This document shows positions 25,538 through 33,166 of a DNA stretch of 54,349 nt, piece after piece (position 1 is the stretch's first letter; each line of letters begins with the position of its first letter). The notes under the pieces are model-generated. The model had not been told where the DNA came from, did not search any database, and worked only from the letters and a program-made list of their open reading frames with translations. The translations under genes were made by a program, and so were the position numbers. The stretch covers positions 1 through 54,349 of the forward strand of contig UQIG01000013.1 of the NCBI GenBank assembly GCA_900541135.1, given 5' to 3'. This DNA is from an uncultured Collinsella sp. Lineage in GTDB: Bacteria > Actinomycetota > Coriobacteriia > Coriobacteriales > Coriobacteriaceae.

Positions 25538-26701
25538 CTATTTGATCACGCGCACGCGATACATCGACGGAATCTGCTTGAGTGCCTCGATGGTGCTGCT
25601 GTCCAGGTGTTCATCGGTGTCGAACATGGTGTAGGCGTTCTCGCCGGCGGACTCGTTGGTCATACGCTGCACGTTGGCGTTGTCCTTGGCCAGGATGGCC
25701 GTGATCTGGCCGATCATGTTGGGCACGTTGGCGTGCAGGCAGGCGATGCGGCTCGCGGCGCGCGCCTTGCCCATGCTGCAGGCGGGGTAGTTGACGCTGT
25801 GCGCGATGTTGCCGTTCTCCAGGTAATCCTTGAGCTCGCTGATGGCCATATCGGCGCAGTTGGCCTCGGCCTCGCCAGTGCCGGCGCCCGAGTGCGTGGT
25901 GATAAACGTATTGGGCATCTTGACGGTCTTGGGCGTGGCAAAGTCGCAGCTAAACCAGCTGAGCTTGCCCGCGCGCAGGGCGGCGTCGACGGCGTCCTCG
26001 TCAATGATGGTTTCGCGCGCGTAGTTGATGAGCACGGCGTCCGGGGCCAGCAGGTTAATCTGCTCGGTGCTGATCATGCCGATGGTGTCGGCCTTGCTGG
26101 GCACGTGCACGGTGAGGTAGTCGCAGCCGCGGCAGAGGTCCTCGAGCGTGCCGACGCGCTGCACCTCGCGGCTCAGTACCCACGCGTGCTCTACGGAAAT
26201 GAACGGGTCGTAGCCGTAAACGTCCATGCCCAGATCGACGCAGGCGTTGGCTACCTTGGAGCCCACGTTGCCCAGGCCGATGACGCCGATGCGCTTGCCC
26301 TTGAGCTCGCGGCCCACAAAGGCCTTCTTGGCCTTCTCGGCATCGACCTGAATCTCGGGGTCGTCGGCGTTGTCGCGCACCCAGTTCATCGACTGCACTA
26401 CGCCGCGGCTCGAGAGCACCAGCATGCCTAGGACGAGCTCCTTGACGGCGTTGCTGTTGGCTCCGGGGGAGTTAAAGACGACGACGCCCTTCTTGGCGTA
26501 CTCCTCGACGGGGATGTTGTTGACGCCGGCGCCGCAGCGGGCGATGGCGCGGATGCCCTCGGGCAGCTCGTAGCCGTGCAGGTCGGTCGAGCGCATCAGG
26601 ATCGCGTCGGCCTCCTCGGCGGTGCTTACAAACTCGTAGCCCTCGCCAAACTCGACGTTGCCGTCTTTAGTGATGTCGTCGATGGTCTTGATCTTACGCA
26701 T
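25538..26701 (-). CDS. serA: D-3-phosphoglycerate dehydrogenase
   Basis: First step of serine synthesis: NAD-dependent oxidation of 3-phosphoglycerate. The protein has 387 residues. The NAD site is GVIGLGNVGSKVA; catalytic residues are Arg in NYARET, the Glu of the intervening helix, and His in TTHSGAGTGEAE. The C-terminal ~75 residues form an ACT domain (MIGQITAILAKDNANVQRM) for amino-acid feedback. This is the short form without the intervening ASB domain. It is 70 bases downstream of serC in the same direction. Confidence 0.96.
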   Translation of the reverse strand: MRKIKTIDDITKDGNVEFGEGYEFVSTAEEADAILMRSTDLHGYELPEGIRAIARCGAGVNNIPVEEYAKKGVVVFNSPGANSNAVKELVLGMLVLSSRGVVQSMNWVRDNADDPEIQVDAEKAKKAFVGRELKGKRIGVIGLGNVGSKVANACVDLGMDVYGYDPFISVEHAWVLSREVQRVGTLEDLCRGCDYLTVHVPSKADTIGMISTEQINLLAPDAVLINYARETIIDEDAVDAALRAGKLSWFSCDFATPKTVKMPNTFITTHSGAGTGEAEANCADMAISELKDYLENGNIAHSVNYPACSMGKARAASRIACLHANVPNMIGQITAILAKDNANVQRMTNESAGENAYTMFDTDEHLDSSTIEALKQIPSMYRVRVIK

Positions 26702-26771
26702 GGAAAAACTCCTTAGCAGGTTTGTCTAAAACAAGTGGTTTGAAGTGGCTGGTCGGCCCGCGGGTTGCGGG

Positions 26772-27896
26772 CTAGTTAGATCGCGGACTCAAACCATGCT
26801 GCGCTTCGAAGTCCTTCATGTACGTGGCCAGTGCCTGCACGTCCTCCATGGTGACGGCGTTGTACACGCTGGCACGCATGCCGCCCACCAGTCGATGGCC
26901 CTTGACGTTTTGAATCTGGTGCTCGGCCGCGCCTGCGACAAAGGCCGCGGCGAGCTCGGCGTCGCCGGTACGGAACGTGACGTTGGCGATGGAGCGGCTG
27001 TCCTCCTGCGCGGTGCCATGGAACAGCTCGCTTTGCTCGAGCAGGTCGTAGAGCAGGTTGGCCTTGGCCCAGTTGCGCTCGGCCATGGCGGCAAGTCCGC
27101 CGGTCTGCTCAACCCAACGGAACACCTTGCCGCATACGTAGATGCCAAAGGTGTTGGGCGTGTTGAGCATGGAGCCCTTGGCGGCCTGGGTCTTAAGGTC
27201 CATGTACTGCGGCGTCTGCGCAAAGGCGGGGCCTTCGGCGATCAGGTCGTCGCGCACGATAACCACGGTGACGCCCGCGGCGCCGGCGTTTTTCTGAGCG
27301 CCGGCGTAGATGAGTCCGTAACGCTCGACGTCGAGCGGCTGCGATAGAAAGCAGCTCGAGACATCGGCGACCAGCGGCACGTCGCCGCAATCGGGCAGCT
27401 CGTGGAACATGGTGCCAAAGATGGTGTTGTTCTGGCAGATGTAGACGTAGTCGAGCCCGTCGCCCGTGGCCTCGGCGGCAATGCGCGCGTTGACGTCGGT
27501 CATGGCGGGAATGCGGTCGAAATTGGTGTCCTCGGAGCTCGCGAGCAGCACGGCCTCGCCGTACTTGGCGGCCTCTTTGTACGCCTTGTTGGCAAAGTTG
27601 CCGGTCACGACGAAGCCGGCGCGGCCGCGGCGCATGAGGTTCATCGGGATGCCCGCAAACTGCAGCGTGGCGCCGCCCTGCAAAAACAGGACACGGTAGT
27701 TGTCGGGGATGCTCAGCAGACGGCGCAGGGTTGCCTCGGCGTCGTCGATGATCTGCTGGTACATGCTAGATCGATGGCTCATCTCGAGCACGGACATGCC
27801 GCAACCGCGGTAGTCCATCATCTCGTCGCCGATCTCGGCGAGCACGCTTGTAGGCAGTGCAGCCGGGCCAGCTGAGAAGTTGTGCACACGTGCCAT
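26772..27896 (-). CDS. serC: Phosphoserine aminotransferase
   Basis: Second step of serine synthesis, transferring an amino group from glutamate to 3-phosphohydroxypyruvate. This 374-residue PLP enzyme starts with the family hallmark HNFSAGPAALP. The PLP lysine is in IYAGAQKNAG; phosphate-binding parts include FLQGGATLQF. It is first gene of the serC-serA operon. The phosphoserine phosphatase (serB) is not in the window; one of the HAD proteins could in principle serve, but nothing shows it. Confidence 0.97.
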   Translation of the reverse strand: MARVHNFSAGPAALPTSVLAEIGDEMMDYRGCGMSVLEMSHRSSMYQQIIDDAEATLRRLLSIPDNYRVLFLQGGATLQFAGIPMNLMRRGRAGFVVTGNFANKAYKEAAKYGEAVLLASSEDTNFDRIPAMTDVNARIAAEATGDGLDYVYICQNNTIFGTMFHELPDCGDVPLVADVSSCFLSQPLDVERYGLIYAGAQKNAGAAGVTVVIVRDDLIAEGPAFAQTPQYMDLKTQAAKGSMLNTPNTFGIYVCGKVFRWVEQTGGLAAMAERNWAKANLLYDLLEQSELFHGTAQEDSRSIANVTFRTGDAELAAAFVAGAAEHQIQNVKGHRLVGGMRASVYNAVTMEDVQALATYMKDFEAQHGLSPRSN

Positions 27897-28031
27897 CTTC
27901 TAGTTCCCCTCGTAGTCGTTTGAACGTTCGGGATACTTTAGCACAGTGGAGCGCCGGGCGCGACCGCATCGCGGTAAAACTCGACTACGCCGCTATGATT
28001 TACAGGATGGTTACATGGGGGAGGGGTGACC

Positions 28032-28100
28032 TTACTCCTCAGGCAAATCCAAATCTGCGAGCGAAGACATGAGGTTCTCTAGGCGCTTGATCTCTTCGTC
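28032..28100 (-). pseudogene. C-terminal gene remnant (22 codons)
   Basis: On the minus strand an open stretch DEEIKRLENLMSSLADLDLP, then EE and TAA, follows an in-frame TAG. It has a strongly protein-like, helical composition but no start or body. It may be the tail of a gene lost by deletion between serC and the antiporter. The parent family is not recognised, and chance cannot be excluded. Confidence 0.35.
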
Positions 28101-28123
28101 CTAAATTAGCTACCTCCTAGTCA

Positions 28124-29725
28124 CTACGATGCCAGTGTGGCGATGACGGCTTCGTCGCCGGCGTATATTAGGGTGTTGCCATCGGGGATGATCGTCTGGC
28201 CTTCGCGCTTGAGCATCACCACAATAAACGGATGCTTGCCTTGCGGCACATCGCGCAGGCGCTGGCCGGCCAGGCGACCGTGGGGCGTCACGGTGACCTC
28301 GCGCAGCGTAACCTCGGCGCGCTCTTCAAACGTTGGGGCGGCCATCACCAGCAGGTCGCCTTCCTCGATGACGGTATCACCGTTGGGCAGCACCGGGTGC
28401 GCGCCATCGCGCAGCACCAGGACCACGAGCATGTCTGTGGCGCTGCCAATGTCGGCGAGCGAGCGACCGGCAAACGGATGTCCAGCGCCTACCTTGAGCT
28501 TGACGAACGACATGCCGTCCTCGTCGCGGTAGTCGTTAAAAGTGCGGCGCACATCGCCTTCCGCATCGATCATATCGAGCTTCTTGGCCACCGCCGGCAG
28601 CAGCGAGCCCTGCACCACAATGCTCGACACGGCAATCACAAACACCAGGTCAAACAGGTCGTGACCGCCGGGAACACCGGCTACCACGGCAAAGAGGCTA
28701 AACACGACCGAAGCGGCGCCGCGCAAACCCGCCCAGCTTACGAGCGCGATCTGGCGAGGGTTCGTCCTAAACGGCGCCAGCAGCATGCCTACGGCGATGG
28801 GGCGGCTCACAAAGAGCATAAACGCCATGAGCGCCAGGCCCGGCAGCAGCATCTGCGGCAGGCGCGCGGGCGTCACGAGCAGACCGAGCAAGAAGAAGAT
28901 CGTCATCTCTGCCATCTCGGTGAGGGTGTCAAAGAAGTGTGCCATCTCGACCTTGCCGGTGATGTCGCTGGCACCCAGCACAATGCCGGCCAGGTATACA
29001 GCCAAAAAGCCGTTGCCGCCCAGATAGCTTGGTAGCGCGTAGGCGACGATGGCCACGGCGAACAAAAAGATGGTCTGCGCGTCCTTGGCCGTTGCGTGCG
29101 CGCGTTCAATCAGGCGGCCCGCCGCCCAGCCGATGGCAAGGCCCAGGCCCACGCCCAGGATAATCTGCTTGGTCAGCAGTGCGGGAATGTTGATGTCGCC
29201 GCCGGCCGCGAGTGTGGCGAGCACGGCGGTGAGCATGTAGGCGACGGGGTCGTTGGAGCCCGATTCAACCTCGAGCAGCGAGTCGGTGCCGCCCCTCAGC
29301 GACAGGCTGTGCTCGCGCAGCACGCTAAAGACGCTGGCCGCGTCGGTGGATGCCACGACCGATCCCAGCAGCAGGCCGCCGATCCAGTCGAACCCCAGCG
29401 CGAAGTGGGCGAACACGCCGGTGATGCCGGCAGTGATGACGACGCCGAGTGTGCTCAGCAGCACCGCCGGCGCAGCGACGGGCTTGGCGCGGTCGATATT
29501 GGTGTTAAAGCCGCCGTAGAACATGATGAACAGCAGCGCCGTGCTGCAGACGGTTTCGGTGAGTGCGTAGTCGCTAAAGTCGATGTGCGCCGGGCCGTTG
29601 ACGCCCAACAGCATGCCGAGCGCGATAAAGATGAGCAGGGTGGGGAAGGGGAGTTTTTTGCCGACGGGTTTGATGGTCAGGCACAAAATGATGACGAGGC
29701 CGATAAAGAGAAGGATCTGGTTCAT
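28124..29725 (-). CDS. CPA1-type cation/proton antiporter with TrkA-C domains (NhaP2/CvrA-like)
   Basis: This 533-residue membrane protein has about 13 helices with the antiporter core GSVVASTDAASVFSVL and ESGSNDPVAYMLTA (the conserved Asp pair region). After about residue 390 comes a soluble region with TrkA-C/RCK-C-like folds (HPFAGRSLADIG, VIEEGDLLVMAA, then a second, IYAGDEAVIATL), probably for nucleotide or ion sensing. It likely exchanges K+ or Na+ for H+. It is monocistronic. Confidence 0.9.
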   Translation of the reverse strand: MNQILLFIGLVIILCLTIKPVGKKLPFPTLLIFIALGMLLGVNGPAHIDFSDYALTETVCSTALLFIMFYGGFNTNIDRAKPVAAPAVLLSTLGVVITAGITGVFAHFALGFDWIGGLLLGSVVASTDAASVFSVLREHSLSLRGGTDSLLEVESGSNDPVAYMLTAVLATLAAGGDINIPALLTKQIILGVGLGLAIGWAAGRLIERAHATAKDAQTIFLFAVAIVAYALPSYLGGNGFLAVYLAGIVLGASDITGKVEMAHFFDTLTEMAEMTIFFLLGLLVTPARLPQMLLPGLALMAFMLFVSRPIAVGMLLAPFRTNPRQIALVSWAGLRGAASVVFSLFAVVAGVPGGHDLFDLVFVIAVSSIVVQGSLLPAVAKKLDMIDAEGDVRRTFNDYRDEDGMSFVKLKVGAGHPFAGRSLADIGSATDMLVVLVLRDGAHPVLPNGDTVIEEGDLLVMAAPTFEERAEVTLREVTVTPHGRLAGQRLRDVPQGKHPFIVVMLKREGQTIIPDGNTLIYAGDEAVIATLAS

Positions 29726-29874
29726 GGATGGTGTCCGCTCCTGGGTGGTTGGCGTGGCACGGTCAGTTGTCTGCGGTTATTTGTACCCAAAGATGGTGGG
29801 TTTATGGGGTTGGATTGCGGGCATGCGCGATACCGTCATAGACGGCTGCCGTCTTTGCCTCTGCACGGAAACCC

Positions 29875-29928
29875 TTTCCAGCTTTATTGCAACGGAGTAC
29901 AATGGGTAACGTTTAAGTTCAACTTGAA
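29875..29928 (+). promoter_or_regulatory. Promoter with palindromic operator before the PPP phosphatase
   Basis: -35 TTTCCA (29875-29880), 17-base spacer, -10 TACAAT (29898-29903). Nine bases on lies TTTAAGTT-C-AACTTGAA (29912-29928), an odd-length palindrome with one mismatch. Closer to the start codon TTGCGGC/GCCGCAA can form a hairpin. Confidence 0.55.
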
Positions 29929-29978
29929 GTTTTAGTTGCGGCGCCGGGCTTAGGCCGCAATGCAAGGAGAGGCGTACC

Positions 29979-30818
29979 ATGGCGATCTATGTGACATCTG
30001 ATGCTCACGGGCACGTGCGTGCGCTTGACGAGGCCCTGTCTAAGATCTCGTTGACGTCCGACGACACGCTGTACGTGCTGGGCGACATGATCGATCGCGG
30101 GCCCGATCCGGTCGGCGTTATTAAGCTCGTGCGTTCGCTGCCCAACGCCCACGTGCTCAAGGGTAATCACGAGCAGATCATGCTCGATGCCATCATTGGC
30201 CAGGATCCGCTCGATGCCGAGACCTGGGATATCAACGGTGGCTGGACGACGCGCGAGCAGCTCAACGACATGGAATTTGAGGCATACGAGGAGCTCGTGC
30301 GATGGATGGCCGCGCTGCCTCTGTACGCGGTGGTCGAGACCGAGGAGCGCCCGTATCTGCTGGTACATGCTGGAATCGAGATGAAGGCGGCGCGCGCGTT
30401 TTTGCTTGAGCATGGTGTCGATTGTGCCGATGGCGTCGGAGCGGTGGGTGCCGATCGCGAGCTGCTGCAGCAGATGCTCGCGGTGCAGTCGTCCGATGAC
30501 CTGCTCTGGATTCGTCACGGCTATTGGGATGTGCCGACCGGGCTGCTTTCTGCCGAGGGCAAGGGCCCGGTCGTGGTGAGCGGCCACACGCCCACGGTAT
30601 CGCTTGGGCGCTATTGCGAGGTCGGTGGTCTGGCGGGGCTCGATGAGGAATCGGGACGCGGACAGATCGTGCACTTGGGCGGCGAGGACACCGCCGGTGT
30701 GCCCGATCGTATCGATATCGACTGCGCCGCCGCCACCGGTTCGGAGTTCGGTCGCGTGGGCATCCTGCGCCTGGACGACGGGGCGGAGTTCTACGCGAAC
30801 ATCAACCCGGGCGAATAA
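29979..30818 (+). CDS. Serine/threonine-type (PPP) metallophosphatase
   Basis: This 279-residue calcineurin-like phosphoesterase has the signatures of bacterial PPP enzymes: SDAHGH (instead of GDxHG), LGDMIDRGPDPVGV, LKGNHEQIML, LLVHAGIE and VVSGHTPT. It is related to PrpA/PrpE and diadenosine-tetraphosphatase-like proteins. It could dephosphorylate proteins or Ap4A; the sequence does not decide. AAGGAGAGG precedes the ATG. About 130 bases downstream is a terminator-bearing structured region. Confidence 0.88.
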   Translation: MAIYVTSDAHGHVRALDEALSKISLTSDDTLYVLGDMIDRGPDPVGVIKLVRSLPNAHVLKGNHEQIMLDAIIGQDPLDAETWDINGGWTTREQLNDMEFEAYEELVRWMAALPLYAVVETEERPYLLVHAGIEMKAARAFLLEHGVDCADGVGAVGADRELLQQMLAVQSSDDLLWIRHGYWDVPTGLLSAEGKGPVVVSGHTPTVSLGRYCEVGGLAGLDEESGRGQIVHLGGEDTAGVPDRIDIDCAAATGSEFGRVGILRLDDGAEFYANINPGE

Positions 30819-30840
30819 TCGGTGCAAGGGGTAGCTAATT

Positions 30841-30991
30841 TGGGACGGGGCTTATTTGACTACTTTCGGAGAGTAGCGCCTTCTTGCTCGGTAAGCGCTA
30901 GAAATGAGGAGCGTCTGCGTCCTCGACAGCGCGAAAATGCTCGAAAAACCGTCGCAACGGAGTCAAACGACGTCGCGGCGGTTCTTTTTTG
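30841..30991 (+). ncRNA. Candidate structured RNA or attenuated 3' region
   Basis: Several hairpins occur in a row: CTACT/AGTAG (30859-30877), AGCGC-TT/AA-GCGCT (near 30878-30901), GAGGA/TCCTC (30906-30924), and a terminator AACCGTCGC/GCGGCGGTT (30947-30955 and 30975-30983) with TTCTTTTTT. The left edge holds GCTAATTTGGGACGGGG, like the GGGAC elements. It could be a small RNA or the structured end of the phosphatase mRNA. Confidence 0.35.
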
Positions 30992-31003
30992 GCTGCCCGC
31001 TGG

Positions 31004-31126
31004 CTAAGTGAGTAGACTTTTTTGGAAATGCCGAGCACCCAACATATTTGCCTCAATAAAACCGCAGGTCACAGACTTGTGCTCTGTTGGTGTGGTCGGG
31101 GATTCGGTAAAAGTCTACTCACTTAG
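31004..31126. repeat. Long-stem element with conserved core, copy 1
   Basis: Perfect 18-bp terminal inverted repeats, CTAAGTGAGTAGACTTTT (31004-31021) and its complement (31109-31126), flank 87 bases. The interior has CCGAGCACCCAACA partly pairing with TGTTGGTGTGGTCGG. The centre carries ATTTG-N7-AAAACCGCAGGT-N6-CTTG (31046-31079), which recurs with the same spacing in 53363-53512. The rest of the gap up to 31205 shows nothing. Confidence 0.82.
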
Positions 31127-31205
31127 TTTTGCGTGATGAATATTGTCCGCAACGAGACCCCAGACGGGGTGATTCCATCGCAAATTCCGGTGACCGGGCA
31201 GCTAA

Positions 31206-32786
31206 TTAGGCGCCGTATGGGTTGCGGTCGCGTTCGATGCGTTGGCGGATGCGGCGGTACTCGATTATCAGCAGCACCAGGAGTAGGGCCATGATGGCTA
31301 GGTAGCTCACTACAGCGCCCATCAGACCCAGCAGCTTAATCAGGATCACCGGCAGCACCACGCTTACGGCGAAGCAGATCAGGTAGATCTTGGTGACGTC
31401 TCTAGCGTGGCGTAGCACCGTGATGATGGCGTAGATAAAGTCGATGGCCGCGGTGACGCCGCCGGCGACGACCATCAGCAGCGCCAGCGTACGGTAGCGC
31501 TCAAAGCTGAGGCCGTACATAAAGCTCATGAGGGGAATACCGGGACCTGCCATAAATGCGGCGCACATGCCGGTGATGACCACGATCAGCGCCATAACGG
31601 CAACAATAATCAGGTCAAAGCGACGACGCTTGCGAGGATTAGCCCAAATGTTCGACAAGCGCAGGAGCTGCGGTTTATAGATAAATCCAATGCTCAGCAA
31701 AATAGCCTGCGCAGGAAAGAACAGGGCATTAAAGTACAGCTGATATTTGTATGCCAGCGTGCCTTCCATCACAAACTTGGGCATGCTCTCGATAAGGTTG
31801 AACAGGAACAGTGCACCAAAGAGCGGGGCGCACTGGACAAACAGGTGGCCGACCTCGCGCAGGCTCACGCGGCGCGATTTTTCGGTCTCGAGCAGGGCGA
31901 GCGGCGCGGTGACCAGCACGAGCGAGGCGATCGCGGTGACACCCATGTCCATGGCCGCGATGGGCATGCTGCGCGTGAGGAACAGCGCCACGCTGAAGAC
32001 CGCGATGACGCCGACGGAGCGTAGCGTTTGGCTCATTCCAGCCAAGTAGAGTTTGTCGGCCTGCTGCAGGCGGCCTTCGTACACGTCGGCGACGCCGTCG
32101 ATGACCTTATACAGGTAGACGCCCAGGCCGATCGTCGCCATCTGCGCGTCATAGCCGCGGGCGCTGCTATACATGAGGCCGCAGCCTAGGGCGAGCGCTC
32201 CGCAGATCCAACGATTGAGCTGGTAGGAGGCGAAGGACGTCTTTTCGTCGATGTCCGAGACCTGGAAATTGCGCACGCCGTAGTTGCACGCGATCATGAT
32301 GAGCGTGCCGGTGACAAAGGCGATGGAGAACTTGCCGGCTTCTTCGGCGCCCACGAGCTGTGTGGACACGATGGTGAGCAGCGGAAACGCCAAGCCCCAC
32401 ACGGCGGTGCCGAGAGCGTTCCAAAGGTAATCGCGGCGGGTGGCGTGCTCCTCGTATTCCGCTTCCTGCATGGAGAACCCGCCGCCGTAGACGGCGCCGA
32501 GCAGACGGTTCCACCAAGCGTTGACCATGCGGCGGACGGGGCCGGGCTCCCGATCGCGTTCGCGCCGGCGACGTGTGGCTTGGCTGCTATCGGGCCCGCC
32601 GGCGTTGCGCTGACTCAGCTCTTGGATGCGTGCGAGTTCCTCGGCAGTGTGCGAGGCAGGGAAGAGGCCGTTCTCGATGCGGCCGCCCTGGGCCTTCGCG
32701 GCGCCGTCCTTCGATGCAGCGGGGTTGGAGGTGCCGTTGCGGCGGGCGATGGCACGGCGAATGCTATCGAGGGGCGTGATACTCAA
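31206..32786 (-). CDS. Polysaccharide-biosynthesis flippase (Wzx/MATE-like)
   Basis: This 526-residue protein has about 12-14 membrane helices from residue ~115 on, resembling lipid-linked oligosaccharide flippases (ALGTAVWGLAFPLLTIVSTQLVG, then a YNYGVRNFQVSD-like loop). The first ~115 residues are polar, rich in Arg, Ala and Gln, and probably a disordered cytoplasmic tail. It starts with TTG at 32786 with AAAAGGA upstream. It could export a cell-surface glycan unit together with the GT4 transferase at 39375-40574, though no glycosyltransferases adjoin. Confidence 0.8.
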   Translation of the reverse strand: MSITPLDSIRRAIARRNGTSNPAASKDGAAKAQGGRIENGLFPASHTAEELARIQELSQRNAGGPDSSQATRRRRERDREPGPVRRMVNAWWNRLLGAVYGGGFSMQEAEYEEHATRRDYLWNALGTAVWGLAFPLLTIVSTQLVGAEEAGKFSIAFVTGTLIMIACNYGVRNFQVSDIDEKTSFASYQLNRWICGALALGCGLMYSSARGYDAQMATIGLGVYLYKVIDGVADVYEGRLQQADKLYLAGMSQTLRSVGVIAVFSVALFLTRSMPIAAMDMGVTAIASLVLVTAPLALLETEKSRRVSLREVGHLFVQCAPLFGALFLFNLIESMPKFVMEGTLAYKYQLYFNALFFPAQAILLSIGFIYKPQLLRLSNIWANPRKRRRFDLIIVAVMALIVVITGMCAAFMAGPGIPLMSFMYGLSFERYRTLALLMVVAGGVTAAIDFIYAIITVLRHARDVTKIYLICFAVSVVLPVILIKLLGLMGAVVSYLAIMALLLVLLIIEYRRIRQRIERDRNPYGA

Positions 32787-32888
32787 AGCGGAGTCCTTTT
32801 CTATTGCTGCGCTTTAGTATAGACGCGACGGTGTTCGCTCGTGTTTTTGAACAGGTTGTTCAATAATTTCGGCGGCGCCATTCAGTAG

Positions 32889-32948
32889 TCGGCACTTAGG
32901 GACGTTCCTTATGTGCCGGCACTTTGGGAACGTCCCTAAGTGCCGGCA
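32889..32948. repeat. Overlapping pair of GGGAC palindromes (stem TGCCGGCAC)
   Basis: Copy one (32889-32922, plus) and copy two (32913-32948, minus) share GTGCCGGCAC in the middle. Both have TTAGGGACGTTCC in the loop. Two inverted palindromes that share an arm look like a BIME-type doublet. Confidence 0.82.
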
Positions 32949-32951
32949 TCC

Positions 32952-32991
32952 GGGGACGCTCCTTGAATGCTGCCTGTTCAAGAGTGTCCCC
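32952..32991 (+). repeat. GGGAC-type palindrome
   Basis: GGGGACGCTCCTTGAA pairs with TTCAAGAGTGTCCCC around TGCTGCCTG. It is part of a four-element cluster between the flippase and pckA genes. Confidence 0.8.
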
Positions 32992-33025
32992 AATGACTAG
33001 TCGTTTAAGAACGTCCCCAATGACT
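32986..33025 (-). repeat. GGGAC-type element (AGTCATTGGGGAC)
   Basis: On the minus strand AGTCATTGGGGACGTTCTTA then AACGACTAGTCATTGGGGAC. A near-identical 40-base version lies at 53555-53593, 20 kb away. Confidence 0.8.
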
Positions 33026-33076
33026 GGGCCGCTTGCCTGCGATTTTTGACCGTTGGGCGGGCTTGCCGCCCTTGCC

Positions 33077-33092
33077 GCAAAAACGTTTTTGC
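33077..33092 (+). promoter_or_regulatory. Perfect palindrome upstream of pckA
   Basis: GCAAAAACGTTTTTGC is a perfect 16-bp palindrome with a central CG, of the style bound by LacI-family regulators. It is 75 bases before the pckA start, with TTGACC (33046-33051) and TACAAC (33101-33106) nearby. Remaining bases of this 380-base gap (32787-33166) are the repeat cluster listed separately. Confidence 0.5.
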
Positions 33093-33166
33093 ATATCGGG
33101 TACAACGGGCTTTACGTGAGTAAAGTGCGCGCCGCGTCCACGTGCCGCGTTTTTAAAGGAGGCCCC

